NCBI RefSeq assembly: GCF_032302195.1
Contig: NZ_CP135275.1
Coordinates: forward strand, 7,399,001-7,463,000
Reading direction: 5' to 3'
Length of the DNA stretch: 64,000 nucleotides
Source: Paenibacillus sp. MMS20-IR301
GTDB lineage: Bacteria > Bacillota > Bacilli > Paenibacillales > Paenibacillaceae
Position 1 is the stretch's first letter; the number at the start of each line of letters is the position of its first letter. Shown here piece by piece: positions 17,738 through 25,759 of the stretch. A program made the translations under genes and the position numbers. The notes under the pieces were generated by a model, which saw only the letters and a program-made list of their open reading frames with translations, searched no databases and was not told the DNA's origin.

Positions 17738-18493
17738 ATGATGAATATTTGTATTTTAGAGGATGATATTGTTCAGCAAAAGCGTCTGGAAAAAATTGTG
17801 GTAACATTGCTTGAAAAACACGGGATCTCTTGCAACCACTTATTTACAACCTCCAGAGCGGATAACTTATTATTAGAAATTGATACGAACTGCAGCAGTA
17901 TTTATTTTCTGGACATTCAAATTAAGAAAATGAATTACAGAGGATTAGAAATTGCCAAAGAAATTAGGGATAGAGATCCTTACGGATCAATAGTTTTTGT
18001 AACGACACATTCTGAGTATGCTCCACTAACTTATTCATATAAGGTATCCGCTTTGGATTTTATTGATAAAACACAAGCTGAGCTTGATTTCGCAAAACAA
18101 ATAGAAGAATGTTTATTGATAGCTAATCAAGAAAAATGTAAATTAAACTTACCAGATTATTTTATTTTTGATAATAATTATTCAAAGTTTAAAGTTCCAT
18201 TATATGAAATTTTATATTTTGAATGTATGGAGATTCCACATAAATTGAGGCTCGTAACCAAAACAAAAGTGATGGAGTTTTATGGGGAATTATGTGACAT
18301 CTCCCTTCACAATAATCAATTCTTCAGATGCCACCGCTCTTATATTGTTAATATTGCTAATATAGTATCCGTTCATAAAAGAGAGAAAAAAATAATATTG
18401 AAGGATGAAAAGCAATGTTATGTTTCTCGGAGACTGTTGAAGGATTTAATTCAAAGAATTGAAGAAGAAAGAATATTTTGCAATTACATATAA
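17738..18493 (+). CDS. AgrA-like LytTR response regulator
   Basis: A 251-residue protein: receiver domain (about 1-125) with acidic pocket LEDD and phosphoacceptor in YFLDIQI, then a LytTR DNA-binding domain (about 145-245) with ILYFECMEIPHKLRL, FFRCHRSYIVNIANI and LKDEKQCYVSRR. LytTR regulators bind paired direct repeats phased at 21 bp, such as the pair at 1809-1839. It should be phosphorylated by the adjacent kinase and activate the cluster. Confidence 0.85.
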   Translation: MMNICILEDDIVQQKRLEKIVVTLLEKHGISCNHLFTTSRADNLLLEIDTNCSSIYFLDIQIKKMNYRGLEIAKEIRDRDPYGSIVFVTTHSEYAPLTYSYKVSALDFIDKTQAELDFAKQIEECLLIANQEKCKLNLPDYFIFDNNYSKFKVPLYEILYFECMEIPHKLRLVTKTKVMEFYGELCDISLHNNQFFRCHRSYIVNIANIVSVHKREKKIILKDEKQCYVSRRLLKDLIQRIEEERIFCNYI

Positions 18494-18552
18494 AAACGCT
18501 CTGAGACCATACAAATCCTTCGGTCGCTTGGAGCATTATCTATTTGCACTGC

Positions 18553-18605
18553 TGGTTCACCTTTGGCATGTACTTGCTCTAAAAGCAGTAGCCAAAGGTG
18601 AACCA
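18553..18605. repeat. Long inverted repeat, probable transcription barrier
   Basis: Perfect 15-bp arms, TGGTTCACCTTTGGC and its complement, enclose a loop that can pair further (TACTTGCT with AGCAGTA). It lies between the convergent response-regulator and SNF2 helicase genes. It has no clear T-tract, so it may be a bidirectional terminator or a dispersed palindromic repeat. Confidence 0.5.
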
Positions 18606-18688
18606 TTTCCTTTCCACGTTGTTCCTTCCCGGCACATTACCGTGCGCAAAACTAGGCTTACTCTTACCTGCTTACAGCCTGCCGCAGC

Positions 18689-21600
18689 TTATATCGCCAG
18701 AATCTCGCGGATATCCTGCTCGCTCAGGCTGGACAAAGCTTCTTGCCCCGGCTGAACTACTTCATCAATCAGGTTCTTTTTCTTCTGCTGCAGCTCGTAC
18801 ATCTTGTCTTCCACCGTTCCCTGCGCCACGAGACGGATTACCTGTACAACCTGCTTCTGCCCGATCCGGTGGGCACGGTCTGCCGCCTGCTGCTCGACAG
18901 CGGGGTTCCACCACAGGTCATAGAGAATGACCGTATCGGCACCGGTCAGATTGAGGCCGGTGCCGCCTGCTTTGAGCGAGATCAGGAACAGGTCGCGTTC
19001 ACCTTCATTGAAGCGGCTGCAAAGCTCGACACGCTGGGCGGCAGGCGTCTGCCCGTCCAGGTAGAAGTGCGGAATGCCGAGCAGGGCCAGCTCGCGCCCG
19101 ATCATCCCGAGCATCTGCGTGAACTGCGAGAAGACCAGCATCCGCTTGCCGGAGCTGCGGCATTCCTCAATAATCTCCAGCAGCTGCTCGAATTTGCCGG
19201 AGCCGCCGGAATACCCGTCTACGAACAGAGCAGGATGACAGCATAGCTGGCGCAGCCGGGTAAGCCCGGCGAGGACCTTGATCCGGCCGTGGCCGAAGCT
19301 GTCATTGTCCAAATGCTTGAGCGCTTCCTTGCGCAGTCTGGCCAGATAAGCAACGTAGAGTTTCTTCTGCTCAGGCAGCAGCTCCGAGGCCTGCAGCGTT
19401 TCGATTTTGTCCGGCAGCTCCTTCAGCACATCGCTCTTCAGGCGCCGCAGGAGGAAAGGACGGGCGCGCCTGGCAACCGCCTCCCGCTGCAGGTCGTGAA
19501 AAGCCTTCTTACCGGGGAACAGTCCCGGGAACACTACACCGAAGATTGACCACAGGTCCTCCAGCGCATTCTCGACCGGTGTTCCGGTCAAGGCGAAGCG
19601 GTAACGGGCCTGAAGAAGCTTAGCCGCCTGGGCAGTCTGTGTGGCCGCATTCTTGATCATTTGCGCCTCATCCAGAATAAGCGTATGGAAGGAGCGCTTG
19701 GCGTAATCCTCTGCATCTCTGCGCAGCAGCGGATACGAAGTGATGATCACGTCATTCCCGGCCGGATTCCGCAGAATGCGGCTGCGTTCATTAGCGTTGC
19801 CGTCAGCAATAACCGCTTGGATCTCCGGGGCGAAACGCTTCAGCTCATTGTGCCAGTTGTAGAGCAGCGATGCCGGAGCCACAATCAGCGCGGGGATGCC
19901 GCTGAGCCGGATGTCAGCAAGCTCCGACAGCAGGAACGCGATGCTTTGCAGTGTTTTGCCGAGGCCCATATCATCGGCCAGAATTCCGCCGAACCGGTAA
20001 TGGGCCAGCGTCTTCATCCACTGGAAGCCGTATTGCTGATAGTCCCGCAGTACGGGAACGAGACTCTCCGGTACAGGGAAGTCCAGATTCTCGGGACTCG
20101 ACATATTGGAGAGGAGCCGCCGGAAGGACCGGCCGAGCCGGATGGCATCGCCTTTGCCGGCATCACCCTGCAGCTGAAGGCCCCGGACCAAGGGCAGGGA
20201 GAATTCTGAGCCATGTATATCCACGGCATGGACACCAAGCTCATTCATCAGGGCGATGATTTCCTGAAATTCCGCTGTCTCAAGCGGCAGCAGCGCACCA
20301 TCCGGCAGCCGGTAATATCTCCGCTTTTCCTGCAGCGACTTCAGCACCAGGACAATCTCCTTCTCCGGGATGCCGTCCATGGCAAATTTGAAATCGAGCC
20401 AGTCGGTCTTCTCATTCCAGCTCAGGTTGACCTTGGGCATAACCTGCCCGGTGAGCACCCTCTCCTTGACGGCAGTGGTGGCATAGACCTGCAGCAGCGG
20501 CTCCAGCAGCGGAATGGTATGATGGAGGAAATCGAATTCCCCCTCCTCATCCTGCATAATATAGCCGCTTTCTGTCCGCGCGAAGGATTCATGCGCCATC
20601 AGGTCCAGAATCCGCCGCTCAGCCTCTCCGTCACGCATCAGAATAACCTCGCTGCCCCGCGCATGTGCCTTCTCATCGAGCGGGTTAATAACAATCCCGC
20701 CATACTGGAATTCCAGTCCGGCCAGCAGCCGGTCCCGTACCCGGTCGAGGTACAGTCTTGCGTGAAGCTGTGCCTGCACGATCCGGTCCGCAATCGAATC
20801 GGCAATGAATACCTGGCCTAATTTTTTGAGACCGGGAACTACCCCCTCAAGGAACGGCTCCATCTGCTCCGGGGCAATAGATATTCCGTCTTGCTGTGAG
20901 CCGCTTAGCATTCGTCTCAAGCCGGTGAGCCGGCCGCATTCCTGCACCGGAAGCTTCAGCAGGCGGCCTTCGGACAAGACCAGCCCATAGTCTTCCAGGA
21001 TGGTAAGCTGCCCGAGCCCCTGGACATCCAGGCGGTAACCTTCCCCTTGTGCCTGATCGAACCGGAAGCTCAGCGGAAGGGCTTCATCGCTGAGGATCAA
21101 CTGGTCATGGAGCACCGTTCCTTGCTGTAACCGGACAGCAGGCGCTGCGGTGAGGGCGGGCAGGAGGCTCTCCCAGAAGAAGGGGGGAACCGGCAGCAGC
21201 CGTTCATTCCCCGCATTACCCGCACGCGGGGCGGAGGGAGTGCTGCTGCGGACCATTTGTTCATTCAGCATCACTTCAATCAGCTTCAGCACTACGTCAT
21301 TATCTTCCTTGGTGAAGCTGTGCAGCGCAGGGTCATAGCGGAAATGCCTGGAGAATTCATACGGCTCCCCGCGGTGAACATGATCGAGAAATACTCTGAT
21401 TCCGGATACGTTATAGAGACGGGTCTGGCCTACTCTGAGTTCAATACCAAGCAGCATGCTGCTGCCCCAGGACAAGGGCTTGCAGATGAACTCGGCCTGC
21501 AGCGGTGTCCGTACATCGCTGTAAATGCCGGCCCCGCTTGGACGCTGCCGCGCCCCGGTGAACATCCCGAGTATGCTGCTCACCAGCTGCCGGTCACTGC

Positions 21601-22021
21601 TGCCTTCTGTACGCCCGTCTCCGGCAGCTCCGGAACTGCGGGCGGACAGGATGCCGGTCTCTCCGGTGAAATCCTGCTGCTGCCGGCCTTCTGCATCCGC
21701 AAGCTGTTCAATTTCCCCGTGATTGCCAAGATAGAGGACAGCCACCAGGGCGGCCGCAATATGCTTGCAGAAGGGTCCGCCATGGTAATATGCCGGGCAG
21801 CTGCACTCCCCGTTCACATCCCCGTCATTATCTATAATCAGCGCTACCTCATGGCTCTCCAGCCCATGAACCATAGCGCGGTATTTGGAATATTCCCCGT
21901 CACCGCCATGCTCGGTATAGATAAGGTTAACTCTCTGTGCCTGATAATAGGCCAACCCCTGATCCCAGCCAGCTCTTCCGCACAGCAGCTTAATCACCCG
22001 TTCCGGTACATGTAAACCCAA
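18689..22021 (-). CDS. SNF2-family helicase with SWIM zinc finger
   Basis: A 1110-residue protein. The N-terminal SWIM motif CSCPAYYHGGPFCKH (about 73-87) is a zinc-binding site. A bacterial SNF2-associated middle region and a C-terminal SNF2/RapA-like motor follow: DDMGLGKT (motif I), DEAQ (motif II), LTGTPVEN (III), SQFTQML, SLKAGGTGLNLTGAD (V) and QAADRAHRIGQ (VI). Such proteins translocate on double-stranded DNA and may remodel protein-DNA or transcription complexes. Translation starts at TTG with AAGGAAGTGA upstream. It is a single-gene unit facing the thiopeptide cluster. Confidence 0.85.
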   Translation of the reverse strand: MGLHVPERVIKLLCGRAGWDQGLAYYQAQRVNLIYTEHGGDGEYSKYRAMVHGLESHEVALIIDNDGDVNGECSCPAYYHGGPFCKHIAAALVAVLYLGNHGEIEQLADAEGRQQQDFTGETGILSARSSGAAGDGRTEGSSDRQLVSSILGMFTGARQRPSGAGIYSDVRTPLQAEFICKPLSWGSSMLLGIELRVGQTRLYNVSGIRVFLDHVHRGEPYEFSRHFRYDPALHSFTKEDNDVVLKLIEVMLNEQMVRSSTPSAPRAGNAGNERLLPVPPFFWESLLPALTAAPAVRLQQGTVLHDQLILSDEALPLSFRFDQAQGEGYRLDVQGLGQLTILEDYGLVLSEGRLLKLPVQECGRLTGLRRMLSGSQQDGISIAPEQMEPFLEGVVPGLKKLGQVFIADSIADRIVQAQLHARLYLDRVRDRLLAGLEFQYGGIVINPLDEKAHARGSEVILMRDGEAERRILDLMAHESFARTESGYIMQDEEGEFDFLHHTIPLLEPLLQVYATTAVKERVLTGQVMPKVNLSWNEKTDWLDFKFAMDGIPEKEIVLVLKSLQEKRRYYRLPDGALLPLETAEFQEIIALMNELGVHAVDIHGSEFSLPLVRGLQLQGDAGKGDAIRLGRSFRRLLSNMSSPENLDFPVPESLVPVLRDYQQYGFQWMKTLAHYRFGGILADDMGLGKTLQSIAFLLSELADIRLSGIPALIVAPASLLYNWHNELKRFAPEIQAVIADGNANERSRILRNPAGNDVIITSYPLLRRDAEDYAKRSFHTLILDEAQMIKNAATQTAQAAKLLQARYRFALTGTPVENALEDLWSIFGVVFPGLFPGKKAFHDLQREAVARRARPFLLRRLKSDVLKELPDKIETLQASELLPEQKKLYVAYLARLRKEALKHLDNDSFGHGRIKVLAGLTRLRQLCCHPALFVDGYSGGSGKFEQLLEIIEECRSSGKRMLVFSQFTQMLGMIGRELALLGIPHFYLDGQTPAAQRVELCSRFNEGERDLFLISLKAGGTGLNLTGADTVILYDLWWNPAVEQQAADRAHRIGQKQVVQVIRLVAQGTVEDKMYELQQKKKNLIDEVVQPGQEALSSLSEQDIREILAI

Positions 22022-22074
22022 CGCGTATCACTTCCTTTTGTACCATAATAACAGAACAGGCGTACGCCTTCAAA

Positions 22075-22119
22075 AAAGAAAAACCCGGAGAAGCAGCATG
22101 ATATGCCGCCTTCCCCGGG
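22075..22119 (-). terminator. Terminator of the TetR/ABC operon
   Basis: On the minus strand CCCGGGGAAGGCGGC pairs with the complementary GCTGCTTCTCCGGG, with minor mismatches, followed by TTTTTCTTTTTT. It ends the ABC exporter/TetR operon and insulates the SNF2 gene. Confidence 0.85.
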
Positions 22120-22136
22120 CTAAATGGTCCTGCCAA

Positions 22137-22847
22137 CTATTCCGCTTTGCCGATACCATGCATAATGAAGCTCACCGTCTGCCTGATCTCTTCTTCGTCA
22201 TTCCAGTCATGATCCGGCATCAGCAGCAGGCGGGCCAGCAGGAAGCCGACCACGGATGAGATAGTGAACCGGATGACCGCCGGGGTAGGCGCTTGAATGA
22301 GTTCCCCCTGCTCCTTGAAATGCTCAACAATGGCATTGACCCGTTCCAGCACATGGCTGAGGATATTCTCCATAATCTGCTCTCTGAGCGCAGGCTGGAA
22401 GGGGATCTCCTGGATAAGAATTCTGATGATCTTGAGATTCTTGCGGGCGAATTCAAGCCGGTTGGCTGTGAAGGCCTGCAGGAAGGCTTCAAAGCTCTCG
22501 AAGGGAACATCCAGTACGCCGCCGAAATTACGAATGACGAACGGAGCGAGCATCCGGCTCATTATAGGGACAACGATGGCCAGCAGCAGATCCTTTTTGG
22601 TTTTGTAGTACCGGAAAATCGTCCCCTCGGCAACTCCTGCCTTCTGGGCGATTTCGCTGGTGGCTGCTGCCGAGAACCCTTTCTCGGAGAAAATATCAAT
22701 AGCCGCCTGCAGAATGGATATCTGCTTCTGAGTCATTTTGTCCCGCTCGCTGAGGGCCAGCAGCTCTTGAACCCACTGCTCCAGCTCCGGCTGCTCCAGC
22801 TTCCGGCCTTCTTGGCCTTGCTGCCCCGCAGCATTGTCTTTCTGCAT
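22137..22847 (-). CDS. TetR/AcrR-family transcriptional regulator
   Basis: A 236-residue protein with an N-terminal helix-turn-helix (ILQAAIDIFSEKGFSAAATS and IAQKAGVAEGTIFRYYKTK, about 43-82) and a divergent ligand-binding C-terminal domain. GGAGGT precedes the ATG. It is the third gene of an operon with the ABC transporter pair (66 nt after the permease). The palindrome at the operon promoter has the TGAGTGA/TCACTCA form often bound by TetR regulators, so it most likely represses the operon until the transported compound is bound. Confidence 0.85.
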   Translation of the reverse strand: MQKDNAAGQQGQEGRKLEQPELEQWVQELLALSERDKMTQKQISILQAAIDIFSEKGFSAAATSEIAQKAGVAEGTIFRYYKTKKDLLLAIVVPIMSRMLAPFVIRNFGGVLDVPFESFEAFLQAFTANRLEFARKNLKIIRILIQEIPFQPALREQIMENILSHVLERVNAIVEHFKEQGELIQAPTPAVIRFTISSVVGFLLARLLLMPDHDWNDEEEIRQTVSFIMHGIGKAE

Positions 22848-22913
22848 GTATAGACCTCCAAATCTCTCGCTTTATATCCAAGTGTACCATAGCCCGCATG
22901 GCGGTTTCACGGT

Positions 22914-23951
22914 CTACATCTTCCGGTGCTTGCGCAAAGCGAGTACGTTCAGCAGCATGAAGAGCAGCGAGAAGCCGATCAGCATGAATACATCCAGGGC
23001 GATATCGCTCCAGCCCTTGCCGCGGATCATAATATCCATCAGCGCCTGGGCGCCGTAATAGATCGGCGTTGCCAGACCTACACGCTGCAGCCAGAGAGGG
23101 AGCGTATCCAGCGGAAACAGTCCGCTCAGGAAGATCTGCGGCACAATGACAAGCGGGATGAACTGGATCATCTGCAGCTCATTAGCGGCAAATGCGGATA
23201 ATAGCGTGCCGAGCGTCAGCGCCGACATCGACAATAACAAGGTCATCAGCAGAACATAGCCGAAGCTGCCGGCCATCATTATACCGAGCACCTGAATCGA
23301 GAACCAGGAGATCAGGAGCGCCTGGAAGACGGTGAAGATCCCGAAGCCGCAGACATAACCAAGGACAATTTCCCAGCGTTTCAGCGGAGTCGACAGCAGG
23401 CGCTCCAGCGTGCCTGTAGTCCGCTCGCGCAGGAAGGAGACGCCGGCGATCAGGAAGACGAAGAAGAAAACGAAGACCCCGATCATAATCGGGCCGAAGC
23501 GGTCGATTGTCTTCATATCTTCCGCACCGTACAGATAGCTGATCTGCGGCTGGACTTGCCCGCCAGCGGCGGATGCAGGCTGCAGACTCTGTACCGCTTC
23601 CTGCAGCGCCATCATGACCGCGCGGTTAGCGGACGGGTTGCTGCCTTCCAGAACAACCTGGGGAGAGGTTCCTTGTAAAGTAATGTATGCATCAATATCT
23701 CCTGACCTCAGGGCAACATCGCCTGCTTCATCAGTAGCGTATTCCGTAATGTCAGCCTTCTGGGCTTCGAATGCGGTGCTTAATATGGTAGCGCCGGCGG
23801 ATACTCCGATCTTAGGCTCATAGGCATCGCCGTTGAATACCAGACTCATCAGGCTGAGGACGAGCAGCGGGGCGATGAACATCAGCGCCATTGTTCTTTT
23901 ATCATGAATGAATTGCTGCAGAATTCTTAGGGTAATTGCCCGGATTCTCAT
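22914..23951 (-). CDS. ABC-2-type exporter permease
   Basis: A 345-residue YhgE/ABC-2-like permease. It has one N-terminal membrane helix (TMALMFIAPLLVLSLMSLVF), an extracytoplasmic domain of about 150 residues, then five C-terminal helices including the conserved SFLRERTTGTLERLLSTPL loop. Its ATG overlaps the ATPase stop by 4 nt. It probably exports a drug-like or lipid substrate. Confidence 0.85.
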   Translation of the reverse strand: MRIRAITLRILQQFIHDKRTMALMFIAPLLVLSLMSLVFNGDAYEPKIGVSAGATILSTAFEAQKADITEYATDEAGDVALRSGDIDAYITLQGTSPQVVLEGSNPSANRAVMMALQEAVQSLQPASAAGGQVQPQISYLYGAEDMKTIDRFGPIMIGVFVFFFVFLIAGVSFLRERTTGTLERLLSTPLKRWEIVLGYVCGFGIFTVFQALLISWFSIQVLGIMMAGSFGYVLLMTLLLSMSALTLGTLLSAFAANELQMIQFIPLVIVPQIFLSGLFPLDTLPLWLQRVGLATPIYYGAQALMDIMIRGKGWSDIALDVFMLIGFSLLFMLLNVLALRKHRKM

Positions 23952-24679
23952 TTGCGCACACCTCCATAGTAGAGGAAGGCTTCCTCAAGCGCAGCTGAAC
24001 CGGTAGCTTGGAGCAGTCCGGCGGGAGTGTCCACGGCCAGCAGCACGCCATCCCTGATCATTGCGAGCCGGTCACATTTCTCGGCCTCATCCATTACATG
24101 GGTGGTCAGGACAATCGTTGTTCCATTGCTGTTGAGCGCCTTGAGCTCCTTCCAGATGGACTGGCGCAGCACAGGGTCGATACCGACGGTAGGTTCATCC
24201 AGAATCAGCAGCGGCGGCTCATGCAGCAGGGCGATTGCCAGCGACAACCGCCGTTTCATGCCTCCGGAATACTGATCCACCCGTTTGCGCAGATGCTCCT
24301 GAAGATTGACGAGCTCCATCACATCCCTGATCCGGCGTGTGCGGTTGCCGCCTTTCAGGCCGTACAGGGAAGCGAAGAACTCCAGATTCTCCTTGGCGCT
24401 GAGCTCCGTATACAGGGCATCCGACTGGGCCATATAACCGATTTGCTGCAGCATGGCCAGCTTTGGCATGCGTACACCCAGTACGTTAACCTCGCCTGAG
24501 GTCACTTCATCGATGCCGGTAAGCAGCTTGACGAGGGTTGTTTTCCCGGAGCCGGAAGGGCCGAGAATCCCGAAGGTTTCCGCCTGGGCCACCTGAAGTG
24601 TAATATCCTTCAGTACAGTCTTACTCCCGAAAGCACGGTCCACATGATTGACCTCAATAACTGAACGGTTCTCTTTCAT
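23948..24679 (-). CDS. ABC transporter ATP-binding protein
   Basis: About 243 residues with Walker A GPSGSGKT, signature YSGGMKRRLS, Walker B LLILDEPTVGID and H-loop LTTHVMDEAEK. I chose the ATG opening MKENRSVIEV because GGGGAG stands 6 nt upstream; an upstream frame extension of nine codons (start 24706) would run into the promoter region. It is the first gene of the exporter/TetR operon. Confidence 0.85.
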   Translation of the reverse strand: MKENRSVIEVNHVDRAFGSKTVLKDITLQVAQAETFGILGPSGSGKTTLVKLLTGIDEVTSGEVNVLGVRMPKLAMLQQIGYMAQSDALYTELSAKENLEFFASLYGLKGGNRTRRIRDVMELVNLQEHLRKRVDQYSGGMKRRLSLAIALLHEPPLLILDEPTVGIDPVLRQSIWKELKALNSNGTTIVLTTHVMDEAEKCDRLAMIRDGVLLAVDTPAGLLQATGSAALEEAFLYYGGVRK

Positions 24680-24708
24680 CTGTATCTCCCCAATTCTTGT
24701 CATCACTT

Positions 24709-24730
24709 AATGAGTGAGCACTCACTCATT
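24709..24730 (-). promoter_or_regulatory. Palindromic TetR operator over the -10 region
   Basis: Perfect 10-bp arms AATGAGTGAG and CTCACTCATT with a 2-nt centre. On the minus strand TATAAT directly abuts the palindrome (24729-24734 region), so a bound repressor would block the promoter of the ABC operon. The operator type matches many TetR-family sites. Confidence 0.8.
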
Positions 24731-24897
24731 ATAATATGCCTTCCCCGGTTAAATGTAAATCTCTTTCTTGCAGCGGGATAGACCTGTTTAAATTTTATGG
24801 AATATCCGTTTCCATATGAGGGATATCCGTTTAATAAATAGTATAATCCAGCGGATTGCCGGTAAGCCGGACCCGCAATACCAAAGGCGGTGGGCAG

Positions 24898-25341
24898 ATG
24901 ACAGGATTTAAGCTGTTCCTTGCAGCGGGAGTCCTTCTGGCAGCGGCAGGACTCAGCGGCTGCAGCAGTAGCGGCGGGGAAGATAACGGCGGATATTTTC
25001 ATACACTCGCGGAAGAGGATACGCAGACGCAGCAGTATTTTCCTGGCGACCTGCCGATTCCGCAAGGTGCGGGCATTACTTTTACCAAAGGTGAAGTAGC
25101 CGAAGGCAAGAAATCCTCCATGCTGATCTATGAGACCGAAGCCAGCATGGCTGCTCTTGGAACTACATATCAGAAGTATGTAAGAGAGAAGAAGCTGGAG
25201 CTTGAAACTGAAATTGTGGACAACCAAAACATCCTGATTAACGGTAAAGTGAGCGGCTCCTACTCGTATTCTATTATTGGCAGCAGCTCGGAATCAAAGC
25301 CCGGTGCCAGTGAGATTATTGTGACGTGGATAGTGAATTAA
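24898..25341 (+). CDS. Small lipoprotein of unknown function
   Basis: A 147-residue protein with a signal peptide ending in lipobox LSGC (Cys about 22), followed by a Ser/Gly linker and a compact domain (YFPGDLPIPQGAGITFTKGE, YEKTEASMAALGTTYQKYV-like helix and a C-terminal strand). The layout suggests a membrane-anchored, exported single-domain protein. ATG 24898 is preferred because a GGCGGTGGG precedes it and the lipoprotein signal begins there. It is divergent from the ABC operon; nothing in the context defines its function. Confidence 0.65.
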   Translation: MTGFKLFLAAGVLLAAAGLSGCSSSGGEDNGGYFHTLAEEDTQTQQYFPGDLPIPQGAGITFTKGEVAEGKKSSMLIYETEASMAALGTTYQKYVREKKLELETEIVDNQNILINGKVSGSYSYSIIGSSSESKPGASEIIVTWIVN

Positions 25342-25354
25342 CATAGATTTTACA

Positions 25355-25394
25355 AAAGGCCGGCCCCGGTTGAATTCCAGGGCCGGCCTTTCTA
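25355..25394 (+). terminator. Terminator after the lipoprotein gene
   Basis: AAAGGCCGGCCC pairs perfectly with GGGCCGGCCTTT around a 13-nt loop, followed by TCTAGGTT. Very GC-rich stem with weak T-tract. Confidence 0.75.
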
Positions 25395-25424
25395 GGTTCA
25401 CCCCTAATTGCTTTTCATTCTTAG

Positions 25425-25636
25425 ATAGATTGAGCGTAAATACTTGAGTGGAAGAAAAGGAGCGGCGGAGGGGAATTTTGGAACTGGAGGAGCGGTAGCG
25501 TCCGCCTTTATCTGAAGATTTCTACCGCTAACAGCGGTATTCATCAGGAAATCTGCAGATAACAGCGGCTGGAAGTCCAAATATTCACCGGAGTGGCGAC
25601 TGGTTTTATTCTCCCAAAGTTTTAAGTTCAATCTAT
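25425..25636. repeat. MITE-like intergenic repeat with terminal inverted repeats
   Basis: A non-coding segment of about 212 bp bounded by ATAGATTGA (25425-25433) and TCAATCTAT (25628-25636). The match extends imperfectly inward to about 17 bp (GCGTAAA against TTTAAGT). Inside are further short palindromes such as ACCGCTAACAGCGGT. No transposase or long frame is present. The shape is that of a miniature inverted-repeat element or a dispersed intergenic repeat. The rest of the gap up to the next gene shows no feature apart from AT-rich sequence. Confidence 0.55.
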
Positions 25637-25759
25637 TGTAGAGAGCAAAATGTATTTACTTTTACAATTAATATTTCCATAACATTCCTCTGCAACAGAA
25701 TTCACATTCGTAGACGAAAATAACATTAGCAGTTACCTATAGGAAAAGGGTGAATCTAA

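Noticed and set aside
19661..20209. Plus-strand open frames within the SNF2 helicase gene
   Set aside because: All are in GC-rich antisense frames of a clear 1110-residue protein.
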